From assembly GCA_029857955.1 (NCBI GenBank), contig JAOUFY010000023.1, forward strand, positions 1 to 41,424: a stretch of DNA of 41,424 nucleotides, read 5' to 3'. Of this stretch, positions 14,756 through 26,166 are shown in pieces. Under the pieces are notes generated by a model. The model was not told the DNA's origin and did no database searches. It saw only the letters and a list, made by a program, of their open reading frames with translations. This DNA comes from Spirochaetia bacterium (GTDB lineage: Bacteria; Spirochaetota; Leptospiria; Turneriellales; JAOUFE01). Position 1 is the first letter of the stretch. Every line of letters starts with the position of its first letter. The translations under genes were made by a program, and so were the position numbers.

Positions 14756-15442
14756 ATGGCTAAGAACGGAAAAAATTACACTAAAGCGCTTGAAAAATTA
14801 ACACTTGATAAAGAGTATTCTTTAAAAGAAGCTGTTGATTTAATAAAGCAAATGACATCAACTAAATTCGATAGTACTATTGAAGGGCATTTAAACATAA
14901 AGTATAAGAGCCTTCAAAATGTTCGTGGAATTGTACAGTTGCCGCACGGAACAGGTCGAACTTCTCGAGTACTTGTTTTTGCAAAAGGCGAAAAAGCCGA
15001 AGAGGCAAAAAAAGCTGGCGCTGATTTTGTAGGCGACAATGACATGATTGAAAAAGTACAGAAGGGTTGGGTTGACTATGAATTTGTAGTTGCAACTCCT
15101 GATTTAATGAAGGATGTCGGTAAGCTTGGACCCGTTCTTGGTAAAAAGGGCTTAATGCCAAAACCAAAGGCCGGTACCGTAACAAATGATGTTGCCGAAA
15201 TCATTAAACAATTGAAGTCAGGTCGTGTTGAATTTAAAGCTGATAAAACAGGAGTTGTTCATATGGCTCTTGGTAAACTTTCTTTTGATACAGAGAAATT
15301 GGTAGAGAATATAAACACTGCGTTTCAAGTGGTTATGCGTGATAAGCCGACAGATGCCAAAGGCGAATACGTTGTTTCTATGTATCTTGCGGGGACGATG
15401 ACTCCAGGCGTTAAAATAAACGTGAAAGAATTAAGGGGCTAA
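14756..15442 (+). CDS. rplA: Ribosomal protein uL1
   Basis: A 228-residue L1, the mobile stalk protein that guides deacylated tRNA out of the E site. Family motifs are NVRGIVQLPHGTGR, KLGPVLGKKGLMPKPKAGTV (about 120-140) and the C-terminal G-T-M-T-P-G-V-K-I. In many bacteria L1 represses its own rplK-rplA mRNA; a leader exists upstream of rplK but the binding fold was not identified. Confidence 0.98.
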   Translation: MAKNGKNYTKALEKLTLDKEYSLKEAVDLIKQMTSTKFDSTIEGHLNIKYKSLQNVRGIVQLPHGTGRTSRVLVFAKGEKAEEAKKAGADFVGDNDMIEKVQKGWVDYEFVVATPDLMKDVGKLGPVLGKKGLMPKPKAGTVTNDVAEIIKQLKSGRVEFKADKTGVVHMALGKLSFDTEKLVENINTAFQVVMRDKPTDAKGEYVVSMYLAGTMTPGVKINVKELRG

Positions 15443-15453
15443 GGTAAGGTAAA

Positions 15454-15978
15454 ATGCCATCACAAAAAAAAATTGAACTAATACAACAATATTCCCAATT
15501 ACTAAAGGATAACCCTGATTTTATATTAACCCGATATCAGGGAATTAATGTTGCAAAATTATCAGAGTTAAGAAAAGAACTGAATAAAACAAATGCACGT
15601 TATAGAGTAGTAAAAAACAATATTTTTAAACGCGCACTTTCAGAAAGAACCGATATAAAAGACTTTCCTGCGGATAATGTTTTTCATGGACCAATTGGCG
15701 TAACTTTTGTTAAAGAAGATGTGACCGTGGTAGCCAAAGCTTTAAAGAAGTTTTCCGGTGAAAATGAAAACTTTAAAATGATTTCCGGCGTAATGGAATC
15801 AAGGTACTATGACGAAGCAGCAATGAAATCTGTTGCGGATATGCCATCTCGAGATCAGTCACTGGCTACTTTGGCCTCTGCGTTGAACTCGCCTGCGCGT
15901 AATATCGCAAGCTTGATGAATCAAGTTATGAGCTCTCTTGCGAGAGCTATAAACGCAGTGGCGGAAAAAAACAAGTAA
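15454..15978 (+). CDS. rplJ: Ribosomal protein uL10
   Basis: A 174-residue L10, the base of the L7/L12 stalk. The RNA-binding N-terminus includes F-I-L-T-R-Y-Q-G-I-N-V-A-K-L-S-E-L-R and R-Y-R-V-V-K-N-N-I-F-K-R-A. The C-terminal helix, for L7/L12 dimers, spans about 140-174. It begins 11 bases after rplA with AAGG upstream and precedes rplL by 38 bases. Confidence 0.97.
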   Translation: MPSQKKIELIQQYSQLLKDNPDFILTRYQGINVAKLSELRKELNKTNARYRVVKNNIFKRALSERTDIKDFPADNVFHGPIGVTFVKEDVTVVAKALKKFSGENENFKMISGVMESRYYDEAAMKSVADMPSRDQSLATLASALNSPARNIASLMNQVMSSLARAINAVAEKNK

Positions 15979-16016
15979 AAATTATAATATCATAAATTAA
16001 AAGGCGAGGAAAAAAA

Positions 16017-16382
16017 ATGGAAGATTTATTAGAAAAATTAGGTAAACTGACACTGGTGGAAGCGGCAGAGTTAGTTAAGAAAATGGAAGAAAAATTTGGT
16101 ATCTCTGCAGCAGCCCCAGTGGCAGTAGCGGCCGCAGGCGGTGCACCAGCTGCAGCTGCAGAAGAAAAAACAGAGTTTGATGTTATTTTCGAATCTATGA
16201 GCGGTGATAAAAAAGTTGATGCAATTAAAAAGGTTCGTGAAATCACAAATCTTCCGTTAATGGATGCCAAGAAATTGGTTGAAGGTAGCGGCGGAGTCTT
16301 GAAAGAAAATTGTCCAAAAGACGAAGCAAATAAAATCAAGAGCGAGTTAGAAGCCCTTGGCGCAAAAATTACATTGAAATAA
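16017..16382 (+). CDS. rplL: Ribosomal protein bL12 (L7/L12)
   Basis: A 121-residue L7/L12. The N-terminal dimer domain ([18 protein letters not shown]) is followed by an Ala-rich hinge (about 33-50) and the C-terminal factor-binding domain with KTEFDVIF and [18 protein letters not shown] precedes the start. It is followed by a 174-base gap with three hairpins before rpoB, which could set the usual excess of L12 over polymerase. Confidence 0.98.
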   Translation: MEDLLEKLGKLTLVEAAELVKKMEEKFGISAAAPVAVAAAGGAPAAAAEEKTEFDVIFESMSGDKKVDAIKKVREITNLPLMDAKKLVEGSGGVLKENCPKDEANKIKSELEALGAKITLK

Positions 16383-16390
16383 TTTATTCT

Positions 16391-16506
16391 GGTAATAAAA
16401 TTGTATTACCTTAATATTTTTTCAGAAAAAAGTATTCTATTTGATCATCATAAGGTTGAGGTAATTATATTTCAACCTTGTGATACTATGTACGATGCAT
16501 TCGTAC
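16391..16506 (+). promoter_or_regulatory. Three hairpins in the rplL-rpoB gap, likely attenuator/processing region
   Basis: Hairpin one (16391-16410) pairs GGTAATA with TATTACC and is followed by TTAATATTTTTTC, so it could terminate part of the transcripts. Hairpin two (16447-16484) pairs ATCATAAGGTTGA with TCAACCTTGTGAT at 12 of 13 positions. Hairpin three (16490-16506) pairs GTACGA with TCGTAC around TGCAT. In E. coli this same gap holds an attenuator and an RNase III site; the analogy here is positional. Confidence 0.55.
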
Positions 16507-16556
16507 TATCCAAGACTTCAGTTAACAATTCATAGATTATTCGGCGAGAGGTTACC

Positions 16557-19500
16557 ATGGGAAATAAAGAAGAAATTCAGGCAGGTCTTAAAAATCCTCC
16601 AATAAAAAAGATTAATTTTGGAAAAATTAAAAAAGTTATCGATATACCATCGCTTATTCATATCCAAAGAGATTCATATGTGGATTTTTTACAAAAAAAT
16701 GTTGATCCTGAAAAAAGAGAAGCTATAGGATTACAATCGGTCTTTGAGGAATCTTTTCCAATACAAAGTTCTAACGGAGATGTTGTTCTCGAATATGTAC
16801 ATTATACACTCGGCGAAGAGAAAAGCTCCGTTTGGGACTGCAAGATAAATGGAACCTCGTATGCTGCGCCATTAAAAGCAATTATTAGATTAATTGCAAT
16901 GGAGACTGGAGAAGTTCGTGAACAGGAAGTTTACATGGGTGATCTTCCGCTTATGACAGAGACAGGAACATTTATCATAAACGGCGCAGAACGTGTTGTT
17001 GTAAATCAGCTTCACAGGTCGCCAGGTGTTTTTATATTTTATGATTCTGAAAAGAATTTATACTCAGCGCGTATCATTCCTGACCATAAGGGTTCATGGC
17101 TTGAATTTGAAATGGACACAAAAGGTTTGTTAATAGCTCGTATTGACAGAAGAAAAAAGTTTCCGTTTACATTATTATTGAAAGCTTTGGGGTATGGAAC
17201 AAACGAAGAAGTATTAAGATTGTTTTATTCCGTAGAGAAAGTACCTGTTAAGGGTACTACCATGAAATCTTTAATGAAGCATGTTGGAAGAAGAACTATT
17301 GCTGACATCATTCATCCAGATACAGGCGAGGTAATTCTCGAAGCCGGCGGACCGTTAAACGAAGATAACCTGGATATTATGCGTGAAGGTAAGCTTGATT
17401 ACATTGAGCTGTTTGCTTCTCAAGATTTAAATGATGATACGCTGGTTATTCGTAGTTTGGAAAAAGATGGCGTAACGTGTGAAGAAGAAGCACTCGTTGA
17501 TTTTTTAAAGGTTCAACGTCCTCTTGAATATAGCGCTGAACATGGCGATGAAGAAAAGCGAGCCCGAAATATTGAGCGAGCCAGAAATGAATTAAACAGG
17601 TTGTTTTTTGATACGAAAACCTATAACATGGGAACTGTTGGCCGTTATAAAATAAATGCTAAATTTAATCACTTAAATCCAAAAGAATTTAACGATAAAG
17701 TTACCGATAAAACATTAAGACCGATAGATATTGTTGAAACTTTAAAATATCTGGTCAATGTAATTACAGAAGTCCCTGGTTTTAATTTTGATGATATTGA
17801 TCATTTGGGAAATCGACGTGTAAGAACTGTTGGAGAATTATTAACTCTTCAGTTGAAAACCGGATTTGCCAGAATGGAACGTGTGGTTAAAGAAAGAATG
17901 AGTATGAATGATGTCGATGTTATGACACCTCAATTACTCATTTCGATAAAACCAATCACAGCGGTGGTTAATGAGTTTTTTGGAACCAGTCAATTATCTC
18001 AGTTTATGGATCAGACAAATCCATTATCAGAACTTACACATAAGCGCAGATTAAATGCTCTTGGCCCGGGTGGTTTGACAAGAGAAAGAGCTGGTTTTGA
18101 AGTTCGTGACGTGCATTATACTCATTATGGTAGACTTTGTCCGATAGAAACTCCGGAAGGTCCAAACATTGGATTGATTACATCAATGGCAACTTATGCA
18201 CGATTAAATCCTTACGGGTTTTTAGAAACTCCTTATCGCGAAATTAAAAATGGAAAAAACACCAACCATATTAAGTATATTTCTGCAAACGAAGAAGATC
18301 ATAATGTTGTTGCTCAGGCAAATGCAGAGCTAGATGATTCAGGTAAGTTTGTTGAAAAAATGGTAAGTTGTCGCTATAGAGGAGATTTTCCTTTAAAAAA
18401 TCCAGAGGAAATTCAATTGATGGATGTAGACCCATTACAGGTGGTTTCATTATCTGCTGGTTTAATACCCTTTTTAGAACATGATGATGCTAACCGAGCT
18501 TTGATGGGGTCAAACATGCAGCGCCAGGGTGTTCCGCTGTTAAATCCTGAGGTTCCAATTGTTGGAACTGGCCTGGAAATGCCCATTGCTTATGATTCTG
18601 GAGTATGTATACTTGCAGACAAAGACGGTATGGTTATTAAAGTCAGTGCAGATGAAGTTGTTGTGCAGAATGATGACAAAACAATTTCTACATACAAAAT
18701 GGCTAAATATAAAAGAACCAATCAAAGTACTTGTTTAAATCATATGCCCATTGTTGAAGCACATCTTGCGCCTGAAGCAGGAACAGTAGACGAGGTCACA
18801 GACAAAAGTCTTCTATTTACAGGCAATAGCGGAAAAGTTTATCGTTATGCGATGAAAACCAATCAAGGTGTTTTAAAGGCTATGGTAAAGGCGAAACAAG
18901 CTGTTGAAACAGGAACATTGCTTGCCGGTGAAGTTGTAAAAGGTAAAGATAAAAAATCTTCCAGAACTGCTACAGTGCTTGCCGACGGCCTGGCAACGAA
19001 ACATGGCCGTTTATCTTTAGGAAGAAATGTGGTCGTGGCTTTTATGCCTTTTGATGGTTATAACTTTGAAGATGCGATTGTTTTATCACAAAATCTTGCC
19101 AAAGCAGATGCTTACACATCGATACATATAGAAGAGTTTGAAATTCAGGCAAGAGAAACCAAGCTTGGAAGAGAAATTATCACCAGAGATATTCCTAATA
19201 TAAGTGAACGTGCATTTAGAGATCTTGACGATGAAGGTATCATCAGGATCGGCGCTGAAGTAAAAGCAGGCGATATATTAATTGGTATGGTAACACCAAA
19301 AGGTGAAACTGACTTAACGCCGGAGTATAGACTTTTACACAGTATTTTTGGAGAAAAAGCAAAAGAAGTACGAGACAGCTCTCTTCGAGTTCCCAATGGT
19401 CATGCCGGTATAGTGATTGATATAAAACGATTCAGCCGAGATTTAGGTGACGACCTGGCTCCAGGAATTGCTGAATCAGTCAAAGTGTATGTGGCAGCCA

Positions 19501-20285
19501 AAAGAAAAATTCAAGTTGGCGATAAGATGGCTGGACGTCATGGTAACAAAGGTGTTATCTCTGTAATTTTACCAGAAGAAGATATGCCATTTTTACCAGA
19601 TGGTACACCTATTGACGTAGTTTTAAATCCATTGGGCGTACCTTCACGTATGAACCTTGGTCAGATATTTGAAACACAGTTGGCATGGGCGGGTAAATTA
19701 CTTGGAATTGAGTTTGAAACTCCAGTTTTTGACGGTGCAAGCTGGGAAGATGTTGTTGGATATATGAAAAAGGCAAATCTGCCAGAAGATTCAAAAATCA
19801 ATTTAAGAGATGGTAGAACCGGTGAATATTTCCTTCAACCTGCTTTTGTGGGAGTAATTTATTTACTGAAACTTCATCATATGGTTGAAGATAAAATGCA
19901 TGCCAGATCAACAGGTCCATATTCATTAGTTACTCAACAGCCTCTTGGCGGAAAAGCTCAGTTCGGCGGACAGCGACTTGGTGAAATGGAAGTATGGGCT
20001 TTGGAAGCTTATGGAGCAGCTCATACATTACAGGAATTACTTACAGTAAAATCTGATGACATGCAGGGACGGGCTCGTGTTTATGAATCTATTGTAAAAG
20101 GTTTTCATGCCATTAAACCAGGAATACCAGAGTCTTTCAACGTATTGATCCGTGAGATTCGATCACTTGGAATTGATATTTCCGTTATAGATTCGTATAA
20201 TCAGGATGTTGAAATTACAGATTTTGAAGATGAGTTTAGTAAAGCCAGAAAGAAAATCAGAATTGATACATTACAAAATGCATAA
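16557..20285 (+). CDS. rpoB: RNA polymerase beta subunit
   Basis: A 1242-residue RpoB, part of the catalytic core of RNA polymerase. GAGAGG precedes the ATG. The rifampicin region reads [20 protein letters not shown] then L-N-A-L-G-P-G-G: Asn500 lies where E. coli has Ser531, a substitution linked to natural rifampicin resistance in Borrelia. Next comes [21 protein letters not shown]-terminal motifs include [12 protein letters not shown] and [26 protein letters not shown]. The length is like spirochaetal RpoB, without the large proteobacterial insertions. rpoC follows after 20 bases. Confidence 0.99.
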   Translation: MGNKEEIQAGLKNPPIKKINFGKIKKVIDIPSLIHIQRDSYVDFLQKNVDPEKREAIGLQSVFEESFPIQSSNGDVVLEYVHYTLGEEKSSVWDCKINGTSYAAPLKAIIRLIAMETGEVREQEVYMGDLPLMTETGTFIINGAERVVVNQLHRSPGVFIFYDSEKNLYSARIIPDHKGSWLEFEMDTKGLLIARIDRRKKFPFTLLLKALGYGTNEEVLRLFYSVEKVPVKGTTMKSLMKHVGRRTIADIIHPDTGEVILEAGGPLNEDNLDIMREGKLDYIELFASQDLNDDTLVIRSLEKDGVTCEEEALVDFLKVQRPLEYSAEHGDEEKRARNIERARNELNRLFFDTKTYNMGTVGRYKINAKFNHLNPKEFNDKVTDKTLRPIDIVETLKYLVNVITEVPGFNFDDIDHLGNRRVRTVGELLTLQLKTGFARMERVVKERMSMNDVDVMTPQLLISIKPITAVVNEFFGTSQLSQFMDQTNPLSELTHKRRLNALGPGGLTRERAGFEVRDVHYTHYGRLCPIETPEGPNIGLITSMATYARLNPYGFLETPYREIKNGKNTNHIKYISANEEDHNVVAQANAELDDSGKFVEKMVSCRYRGDFPLKNPEEIQLMDVDPLQVVSLSAGLIPFLEHDDANRALMGSNMQRQGVPLLNPEVPIVGTGLEMPIAYDSGVCILADKDGMVIKVSADEVVVQNDDKTISTYKMAKYKRTNQSTCLNHMPIVEAHLAPEAGTVDEVTDKSLLFTGNSGKVYRYAMKTNQGVLKAMVKAKQAVETGTLLAGEVVKGKDKKSSRTATVLADGLATKHGRLSLGRNVVVAFMPFDGYNFEDAIVLSQNLAKADAYTSIHIEEFEIQARETKLGREIITRDIPNISERAFRDLDDEGIIRIGAEVKAGDILIGMVTPKGETDLTPEYRLLHSIFGEKAKEVRDSSLRVPNGHAGIVIDIKRFSRDLGDDLAPGIAESVKVYVAAKRKIQVGDKMAGRHGNKGVISVILPEEDMPFLPDGTPIDVVLNPLGVPSRMNLGQIFETQLAWAGKLLGIEFETPVFDGASWEDVVGYMKKANLPEDSKINLRDGRTGEYFLQPAFVGVIYLLKLHHMVEDKMHARSTGPYSLVTQQPLGGKAQFGGQRLGEMEVWALEAYGAAHTLQELLTVKSDDMQGRARVYESIVKGFHAIKPGIPESFNVLIREIRSLGIDISVIDSYNQDVEITDFEDEFSKARKKIRIDTLQNA

Positions 20286-20305
20286 AAGAAAACCGGGAGA
20301 AAATC

Positions 20306-23300
20306 ATGCGTGAAATATTTGATTTTAATAAAATTCGTGTTAAAATAGCATCGCCAGATAAAATTAGAGAATGGTCTCACGGTGAAGTTAAGAAACCAGA
20401 AACCATTAACTATAGAACACTTAAGCCTGAACGCGAAGGCCTTTTTTGTGAAAAAATCTTTGGTACTACCAAAGAGTGGGAATGTTATTGTGGTAAATTT
20501 AAATCTATCCGTTACAAGGGCGTCGTTTGTGATAAATGCGGAGTAGAGGTTACTCATTATAAAGTTCGTCGTGAAAGAATGGGGCATATTGAACTATCGT
20601 ATCCCGTCGCTCACATATGGTATTACAGAACAGTTCCAAGCCGAATGGCTCTTGTACTGGATATGTCTGCAAATGACATAAAAAGTATTCTTTATTTTGA
20701 AAGATATGTTATTATTGAGCCCGGCGATTCTGGTCTTGAGTTTAAACAATTAATCAGTCAGGATGATTATGAACGACTTGCCGAACAACATGGTGATAAG
20801 ATGTACGCCTCTATTGGAGCGGATGCCGTTAAAGAATTGCTGGCGATGTTAAACATTGAAGAAGAAATTCGTACGATTAGAGCCAAGATTGAAGATAAAC
20901 GAAAAGTATCTGATAAAAGAATTTTAAAAAGACTTGAATTACTTGAAGCATTTAGAGACAGCAGCAATCGTCCTGAGTGGATGATCATGGATACTATACC
21001 GGTATTACCTCCGGAATTAAGGCCGATGGTGCAGCTTGAAGGCGGCAGATTTGCAACTTCAGACTTAAATGACCTTTACAGACGAGTGATCAATAGAAAT
21101 AATCGCCTAAAAAGACTATTGGCATTAAAAGCGCCTGATATTATTGTAAGCAATGAAAAAAGAATGTTACAGGAAGCTGTAGATGCTCTTTTTGACAACT
21201 CAAGAAGAAAAAAGGCTATTAAAGGTAAAGGCAATCGACCTTTAAAATCTCTTTCAGATATGTTGAAAGGAAAGCAAGGCCGTTTCAGACAAAATTTACT
21301 TGGAAAACGTGTGGATTATTCTGGAAGAACTGTAATTGTAGTTGGTCCAGAACTAAAAATTTATCAATGCGGATTACCGAAAAAAATGGCATTAGAGTTA
21401 TTTAAACCATTTATTATGAAATGGTTGGTAGAGCATGAATATACTCAAAACATAAAATCTGCAAAACGCATGATTGAAAATGAGGACAGAGAAGTATTTC
21501 AAGGGCTTGAAGAAGTTATACATGAACATCCAGTTCTTTTAAACCGTGCTCCTACTTTACACCGACTTGGAATTCAGGCATTTTTACCTACCTTGGTTGA
21601 AGGCAAGGCCATTCAGTTGCATCCGCTTGTTTGTCATGCATTTAACGCTGACTTTGATGGTGATCAAATGGCAATACATGTTCCGTTATCTCCAAGAGCC
21701 CAGCTGGAAGCATGGATTTTAATTTTATCAGCACATAATATATTAAACCCTGCAAACGGTCATCCAATTGTTGGTCCTACTCAAGATATGATTCTTGGTT
21801 TATACTATCTAACGACAGAACTGGTCGGCGGTAAAGGCGAGGGGAAAATATATGACTCAATTGAAGAAATTATATATGCCCTTGAAAATGGAGTCATTGA
21901 CCTTCGTGCAAAAATTCAATTTATATATCAGGACAGACAAATTGAAACAACTCCTGGTAAATTAATTTTTAATGAACTGTTGCCGTCTGATTATTCTTAT
22001 GTAAACAGACCACTGACGAACAAAACGGTAAATGAAATCATTGCCGATTTGTATAAAACCAGGGGAAGCGCTGTTACTGTAAAGTTTTTAGATCAAATTA
22101 AAAAACTGGGATTTACGTATGCAACAAAATTTGCGCCAACTATTTCACTTGATGATATTAAAATACCAGCTTCAAAGCCAAAATTAATTGATAAAGCCAC
22201 CAAAGAAGTGGAACGTGTTGAGAGTGAACATCGTAAAGGTGTAATCACCAACGAAGAGCGATATAAAAAAGTTATTGAAATCTGGACAAATACAAATGAT
22301 CGAATTACAGAAGATCTTTTTGAAGTTTTAAAAGATGATCAAAAAGGTTTTAACTCTATTTATGTTATGGCAATGTCAGGAGCGAGAGGATCAAAATCTC
22401 AGATACGTCAGCTTGCCGGTATGCGCGGATTGATGGCAAAACCAAGCGGTGATATTATTGAGCTTCCAATTCGATCAAACTTTAAAGAGGGTTTAGGTAT
22501 TTTAGAGTTTTTTATTTCAACTCACGGAGCTAGAAAGGGTCTAGCAGACACTGCCTTAAAAACAGCGGATGCGGGTTATTTAACAAGACGTTTGGTGGAT
22601 GTTTCTCAGGATGTCATCATTCAAATTGTTGATTGTGGTACCACAAATGGATTTGTACTTTCTGCTGATAAAGAAGGCGATAAAACAATCGTAACTTTAC
22701 GAGCTAAATTATATGGCAGATATCTGGCTCAAGATATTCGCGATCCCGGCACTGATGAAATTTTGTTTAAAAATAATGATTTAATCACTGAGGATATGGC
22801 TCAAAGTATAGAAAATCTGGGTTATGAAGAAGTTAAGGTAAGGTCAGCTTTAACATGTGAATCAATCTCCGGTATTTGTCAGAAATGTTACGGTATAGAT
22901 CTTTCCACATTAAGAATAGTAGAAAAAGGCGAAGCCGTAGGAATTATTGCTGCACAATCTATTGGTCAACCTGGAACACAGTTGACCATGCGTACTTTTC
23001 ATATTGGCGGTACGGCAACTACAAGGTCAGTTCAAAACTCGGTTAATGCGCCCTATGATGCGATTGTAAAGCAAATACAGGGAAAAATTGTCATCAATCG
23101 AGATAAAAAATCTGTACTTACCCGTAGAGGTTCAATATTACTTGCTCAAATCATATCTGAGTATAAGAAAAAGGACCTGGATTCCTATAAACATGAAAAT
23201 GGCGCCCGTGTAATACGAGGTGAAGTTTTAGGGAAAATTATTGAAAAAGATAAGGTAACCACAGTATATGCACCGGCTCCTGGTGTAATTCATGAAGATG

Positions 23301-24580
23301 AGGATAACGTTTATATTTTAGGACAGGATTATTCAGCATCATTACCCGGTGGTTCTGTATTGTTTGTTAATACAGGCGATCGTGTTAAAATGGGACATTT
23401 GCTTAGCGAATATGATCCATTTAACATATTGCTGATAGCTGTCAGTGATGGTAAAGTCGAATATGTCGACATTGAAGAAGGAAAAAATCTAAAACTTGAA
23501 GAAAGCGAAAAGTCAACTTCAACTCTTAAAAAAATTGTATCTTTCCGTGGCAGAAAAATGGCTCCCATGGTTCATATTTATGAAAAAGGAAAGCTTGTTG
23601 AAGAAATACAATTACCTTTAGGAGCCATTTTAAATGTTGAAAATGGAGCTTCTATAAAATCAGGCGATATCATCGCAAAAATTGAAACTAAAGCTGAAAA
23701 AACTAGAGATATCACCGGTGGTCTTCCACGTGTTGATGAACTTTTTGAAGCAAGACATCCAAAAGATCCATGCCATCTAGCCGAGATTGATGGCTTAATT
23801 GTCGATAAAGGTGAAATTGTTCGAGACAAAAGAGTGCTTTATGTCGTACAGGATGGAATTTCTGATGGCGATAGCGAAGAACAATCTGTTTCCGTTTCTA
23901 TACCGATGAGCAAACAAATTTTTGTTCAGGAAGGTGAGCGTGTAGAACAGGGAGATGCTCTTGATGAAGGACCGCTTGATCCTCATGATATTTTAAGAGT
24001 CAAAGGCGAAAATGCGCTTCAAAAATACATGATTCGAGAAATTCAAGAAGTTTATCGTTTGCAGGGTGTTTATATCCATGATAAACATATTGAAATTATC
24101 ATACGTCAAATGATGAGAAAAGTAGAAATTGCTGATGCAGGGGATACTATATTTGTGCCTTCAAGTACCGTTGATAAAGTACTGTTCCAGGCAGAAAATA
24201 AAAGGGTTCTTGCTGAAGGCGGTGCATCTGCAACATGTACTCCCGTTCTAATGGGATTAACCAAGGCATCTTTGAACTCAGAAAGTTTTCTTTCTGCCGC
24301 ATCATTCCAGGAAACAACACGAGTTTTAACAGATGCTGCAATTCGAGGTAAAGAAGATCCATTAACTGGTTTAAAAGAAAACATCATTATCGGGCATTTA
24401 ATTCCTGCCGGAACAGGTATGCGTGAATATTTGCAAATACGCGCATATAAAAATATTCTTGGAGATTTATACTATACCGAACAAGAAATCGAAGAATTGT
24501 ATAATCCCAAGCCAGAATCAGAAGCTGTTCTTGCAAAAGTACCGGCTGCTGATTTTGATGATGATGACGAAGAAGAGTAG
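20306..24580 (+). CDS. rpoC: RNA polymerase beta' subunit
   Basis: A 1424-residue RpoC. The first zinc site uses ECYCGKF and [10 protein letters not shown]. The catalytic loop NADFDGDQM places D449, D451 and D453 around the active-site Mg. The trigger-loop region ([12 protein letters not shown]) and the second zinc cluster ([13 protein letters not shown]) are intact, and the protein ends in an acidic tail FDDDDEEE. The N-terminal text ([20 protein letters not shown], then [20 protein letters not shown]) is of the type I associate with spirochaetes. The gene ends the rpo operon: no rpsL, rpsG or fusA follows. Confidence 0.99.
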   Translation: MREIFDFNKIRVKIASPDKIREWSHGEVKKPETINYRTLKPEREGLFCEKIFGTTKEWECYCGKFKSIRYKGVVCDKCGVEVTHYKVRRERMGHIELSYPVAHIWYYRTVPSRMALVLDMSANDIKSILYFERYVIIEPGDSGLEFKQLISQDDYERLAEQHGDKMYASIGADAVKELLAMLNIEEEIRTIRAKIEDKRKVSDKRILKRLELLEAFRDSSNRPEWMIMDTIPVLPPELRPMVQLEGGRFATSDLNDLYRRVINRNNRLKRLLALKAPDIIVSNEKRMLQEAVDALFDNSRRKKAIKGKGNRPLKSLSDMLKGKQGRFRQNLLGKRVDYSGRTVIVVGPELKIYQCGLPKKMALELFKPFIMKWLVEHEYTQNIKSAKRMIENEDREVFQGLEEVIHEHPVLLNRAPTLHRLGIQAFLPTLVEGKAIQLHPLVCHAFNADFDGDQMAIHVPLSPRAQLEAWILILSAHNILNPANGHPIVGPTQDMILGLYYLTTELVGGKGEGKIYDSIEEIIYALENGVIDLRAKIQFIYQDRQIETTPGKLIFNELLPSDYSYVNRPLTNKTVNEIIADLYKTRGSAVTVKFLDQIKKLGFTYATKFAPTISLDDIKIPASKPKLIDKATKEVERVESEHRKGVITNEERYKKVIEIWTNTNDRITEDLFEVLKDDQKGFNSIYVMAMSGARGSKSQIRQLAGMRGLMAKPSGDIIELPIRSNFKEGLGILEFFISTHGARKGLADTALKTADAGYLTRRLVDVSQDVIIQIVDCGTTNGFVLSADKEGDKTIVTLRAKLYGRYLAQDIRDPGTDEILFKNNDLITEDMAQSIENLGYEEVKVRSALTCESISGICQKCYGIDLSTLRIVEKGEAVGIIAAQSIGQPGTQLTMRTFHIGGTATTRSVQNSVNAPYDAIVKQIQGKIVINRDKKSVLTRRGSILLAQIISEYKKKDLDSYKHENGARVIRGEVLGKIIEKDKVTTVYAPAPGVIHEDEDNVYILGQDYSASLPGGSVLFVNTGDRVKMGHLLSEYDPFNILLIAVSDGKVEYVDIEEGKNLKLEESEKSTSTLKKIVSFRGRKMAPMVHIYEKGKLVEEIQLPLGAILNVENGASIKSGDIIAKIETKAEKTRDITGGLPRVDELFEARHPKDPCHLAEIDGLIVDKGEIVRDKRVLYVVQDGISDGDSEEQSVSVSIPMSKQIFVQEGERVEQGDALDEGPLDPHDILRVKGENALQKYMIREIQEVYRLQGVYIHDKHIEIIIRQMMRKVEIADAGDTIFVPSSTVDKVLFQAENKRVLAEGGASATCTPVLMGLTKASLNSESFLSAASFQETTRVLTDAAIRGKEDPLTGLKENIIIGHLIPAGTGMREYLQIRAYKNILGDLYYTEQEIEELYNPKPESEAVLAKVPAADFDDDDEEE

Positions 24581-24590
24581 ACATATAATT

Positions 24591-24639
24591 CATAGCGGCA
24601 ATGATCTCAAATTAATTTTTAATTATGAGAGTCGCTATG
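24591..24639. terminator. Hairpin after rpoC
   Basis: CATAGCG (24591-24597) pairs with CGCTATG (24633-24639), and inside it CTCA...TTAA pairs with TTAA...TGAG. It begins 10 bases after the rpoC stop. No U tract follows, but the position before rpmH suggests a terminator or processing site. Confidence 0.45.
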
Positions 24640-24733
24640 ATATTAATTTAATGGTTGACAACTCAAATTAAAATTCAGGACTTATTCAATGGTGGATAAC
24701 ACCGGTAAATAAAGTCCAACAGGTAAAATTTAT

Positions 24734-24901
24734 ATGAAAAGAACTTATCAACCCTCAAATTTAAAACGTAACCGTAGACATGGTTTTTTATCCAGAATGG
24801 CTACAAAAAGCGGTAGACAGGTTTTGAAAAGAAGACGTCAAAAGGGCAGAAAAAAATTAACCGTATCAGATGAGCGTAGACGATTTCATATCGTTAAATA
24901 A
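24734..24901 (+). CDS. rpmH: Ribosomal protein bL34, C-terminally extended
   Basis: A 55-residue L34, identified directly in the sequence. It starts [18 protein letters not shown] and keeps [21 protein letters not shown], the core that threads into 23S rRNA. Typical L34 proteins are 44-47 residues and end soon after this point; here about ten further residues, ending RRRFHIVK, follow. rnpA begins seven bases after the stop, the conserved rpmH-rnpA pairing. A lone TTGACA (24655-24660) lies upstream but has no good -10. Confidence 0.95.
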   Translation: MKRTYQPSNLKRNRRHGFLSRMATKSGRQVLKRRRQKGRKKLTVSDERRRFHIVK

Positions 24902-24907
24902 AACCTT

Positions 24908-25303
24908 TTGAAACAAAAGATTCTTTTTTTATCATTAAAAAATAAAAAAGAAATTACAAAAATATTTAATTCCGGTGATAAAGTATATTCTAAAAATGTA
25001 TTAATTCGATACACGTTACCGGAGCATATTCGCCAAAACCTGCCTTTATATGTTCTAATTGCGTTACCCAAAAAAAAACTTGGAGCTGTAAAACGTAATC
25101 GGCTTCGCAGGATTTGTAAAAGTGCACTATTTCAGGCAATGAAAAAAATGCAGCAAAATAATGAGATGGTTATTTCGACTTCATTTAATATTGTCATTCA
25201 TGCCAAAGAAGGTTTTATCGATGTTCCAGAGCAAGACAGAGTTCAGGAATTTGAAACATTGATGACCAGACTTTTTAAAACAAAAATAACCAATAAGATA
25301 TAA
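24908..25303 (+). CDS. rnpA: Ribonuclease P protein component
   Basis: A 131-residue RNase P protein, which helps the catalytic RNA bind pre-tRNA leaders. The family signature is L-G-A-V-K-R-N-R-L-R-R-I-C-K-S-A. The start is TTG at 24908, since no ATG lies in frame upstream of the conserved part; no Shine-Dalgarno is visible, so coupling to rpmH is likely. The usual AVxRNRxRR arginine motif is intact. It is followed by yidD, as in many bacteria. Confidence 0.92.
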   Translation: MKQKILFLSLKNKKEITKIFNSGDKVYSKNVLIRYTLPEHIRQNLPLYVLIALPKKKLGAVKRNRLRRICKSALFQAMKKMQQNNEMVISTSFNIVIHAKEGFIDVPEQDRVQEFETLMTRLFKTKITNKI

Positions 25304-25339
25304 AGTTGGGGATTTATTTGTGCTGTATAAGGAATTAAA

Positions 25340-25615
25340 ATGAAACCAAGGCGGGGAATTTTAAGGTATCTGGTTATAATTGCAGTTCGGATTTATCGTA
25401 ATTTTATCAGCCCGTTTCTTGGGTCAAATTGCAGATACTATCCGAGTTGTTCTGCGTATGCTCTCGTCTCATTTACTTTTTTACCTATACATAAAGCCCT
25501 TTACTATACAGTTAAAAGAGTATTATCGTGTAGCCCGTATTCAGAGGGCGGGGTCGATATGCCTCCTGGTTTGTCTGAAAAAGAGGTGATGGACTATCTC
25601 AAAAAAAAACGATAG
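25340..25615 (+). CDS. yidD: Membrane protein insertion efficiency factor YidD
   Basis: A 91-residue YidD. The hallmark N-C-R-Y-Y-P-S-C-S-A-Y-A (about 31-42) follows an amphipathic N-terminal helix R-I-Y-R-N-F-I-S-P, and the last third has CSPYSEGGVDMPP. YidD sits on the inner membrane face and helps YidC-mediated insertion. It stands between rnpA (37 bases) and ndk; yidC, the common next gene, is absent. Confidence 0.95.
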   Translation: MKPRRGILRYLVIIAVRIYRNFISPFLGSNCRYYPSCSAYALVSFTFLPIHKALYYTVKRVLSCSPYSEGGVDMPPGLSEKEVMDYLKKKR

Positions 25616-25734
25616 TCACAAAGTTTTGAAAAATATCAAAAATAAAAAAAGTTAATAGTAAAAATTACTCAAAAGTTAATATAAATTTTTGAAGTTATAT
25701 TTTTATGTAAGTTTTATGAATCCAGGAGAACAGT

Positions 25735-26157
25735 ATGTCAAAAAAAGAGATTACATTTATAATGGTAAAACCAGATGCAGTAAGCGACGGACATTCAGGA
25801 GCAATTCTAAAGAGAATTGAAGAAGAGGGGTTTAAAATAAAAGGGGTTAAAATGATTCGAATATCCCTTGAGCAGGCAAAAAAATTTTATGAGGTACATA
25901 GTGCGCGCCCTTTTTATGGTGAACTGACAGAATTTATGGCATCTGGACCCTCTGTTGTTGCATGCCTTGAACGAGAAAATGCGGTAGCTCACTGGCGTAA
26001 AGTCATTGGTGCAACTGATCCTGCTGAAGCTGAGGCTAACACAATACGTAAGTTATATGCGCGATCAAAAGGCGAAAATGCAGTGCATGGTTCAGATTCT
26101 CCTGAAAATGGAGTGATTGAAACGGCGTTTTTCTTTAGCGGATCAGAGCTCGTATAA
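25735..26157 (+). CDS. ndk: Nucleoside diphosphate kinase
   Basis: A 140-residue Ndk that moves the gamma-phosphate of ATP to other (d)NDPs through a phospho-histidine. The active-site His118 is in E-N-A-V-H-G-S-D-S. The N-terminal I-M-V-K-P-D-A-V is typical. AGGAGAA lies seven bases before the ATG, one of the best ribosome sites in the window. The 119-base AT-rich gap upstream may hold its promoter. ispA follows after nine bases. Confidence 0.97.
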   Translation: MSKKEITFIMVKPDAVSDGHSGAILKRIEEEGFKIKGVKMIRISLEQAKKFYEVHSARPFYGELTEFMASGPSVVACLERENAVAHWRKVIGATDPAEAEANTIRKLYARSKGENAVHGSDSPENGVIETAFFFSGSELV

Positions 26158-26166
26158 GCAATTCAA

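Noticed and set aside
24640..24733. Possible origin of replication near rpmH
   Set aside because: Only one near-DnaA-box (GGTGGATAA) is present; no cluster of boxes, no dnaA, no AT-rich unwinding repeat was seen.
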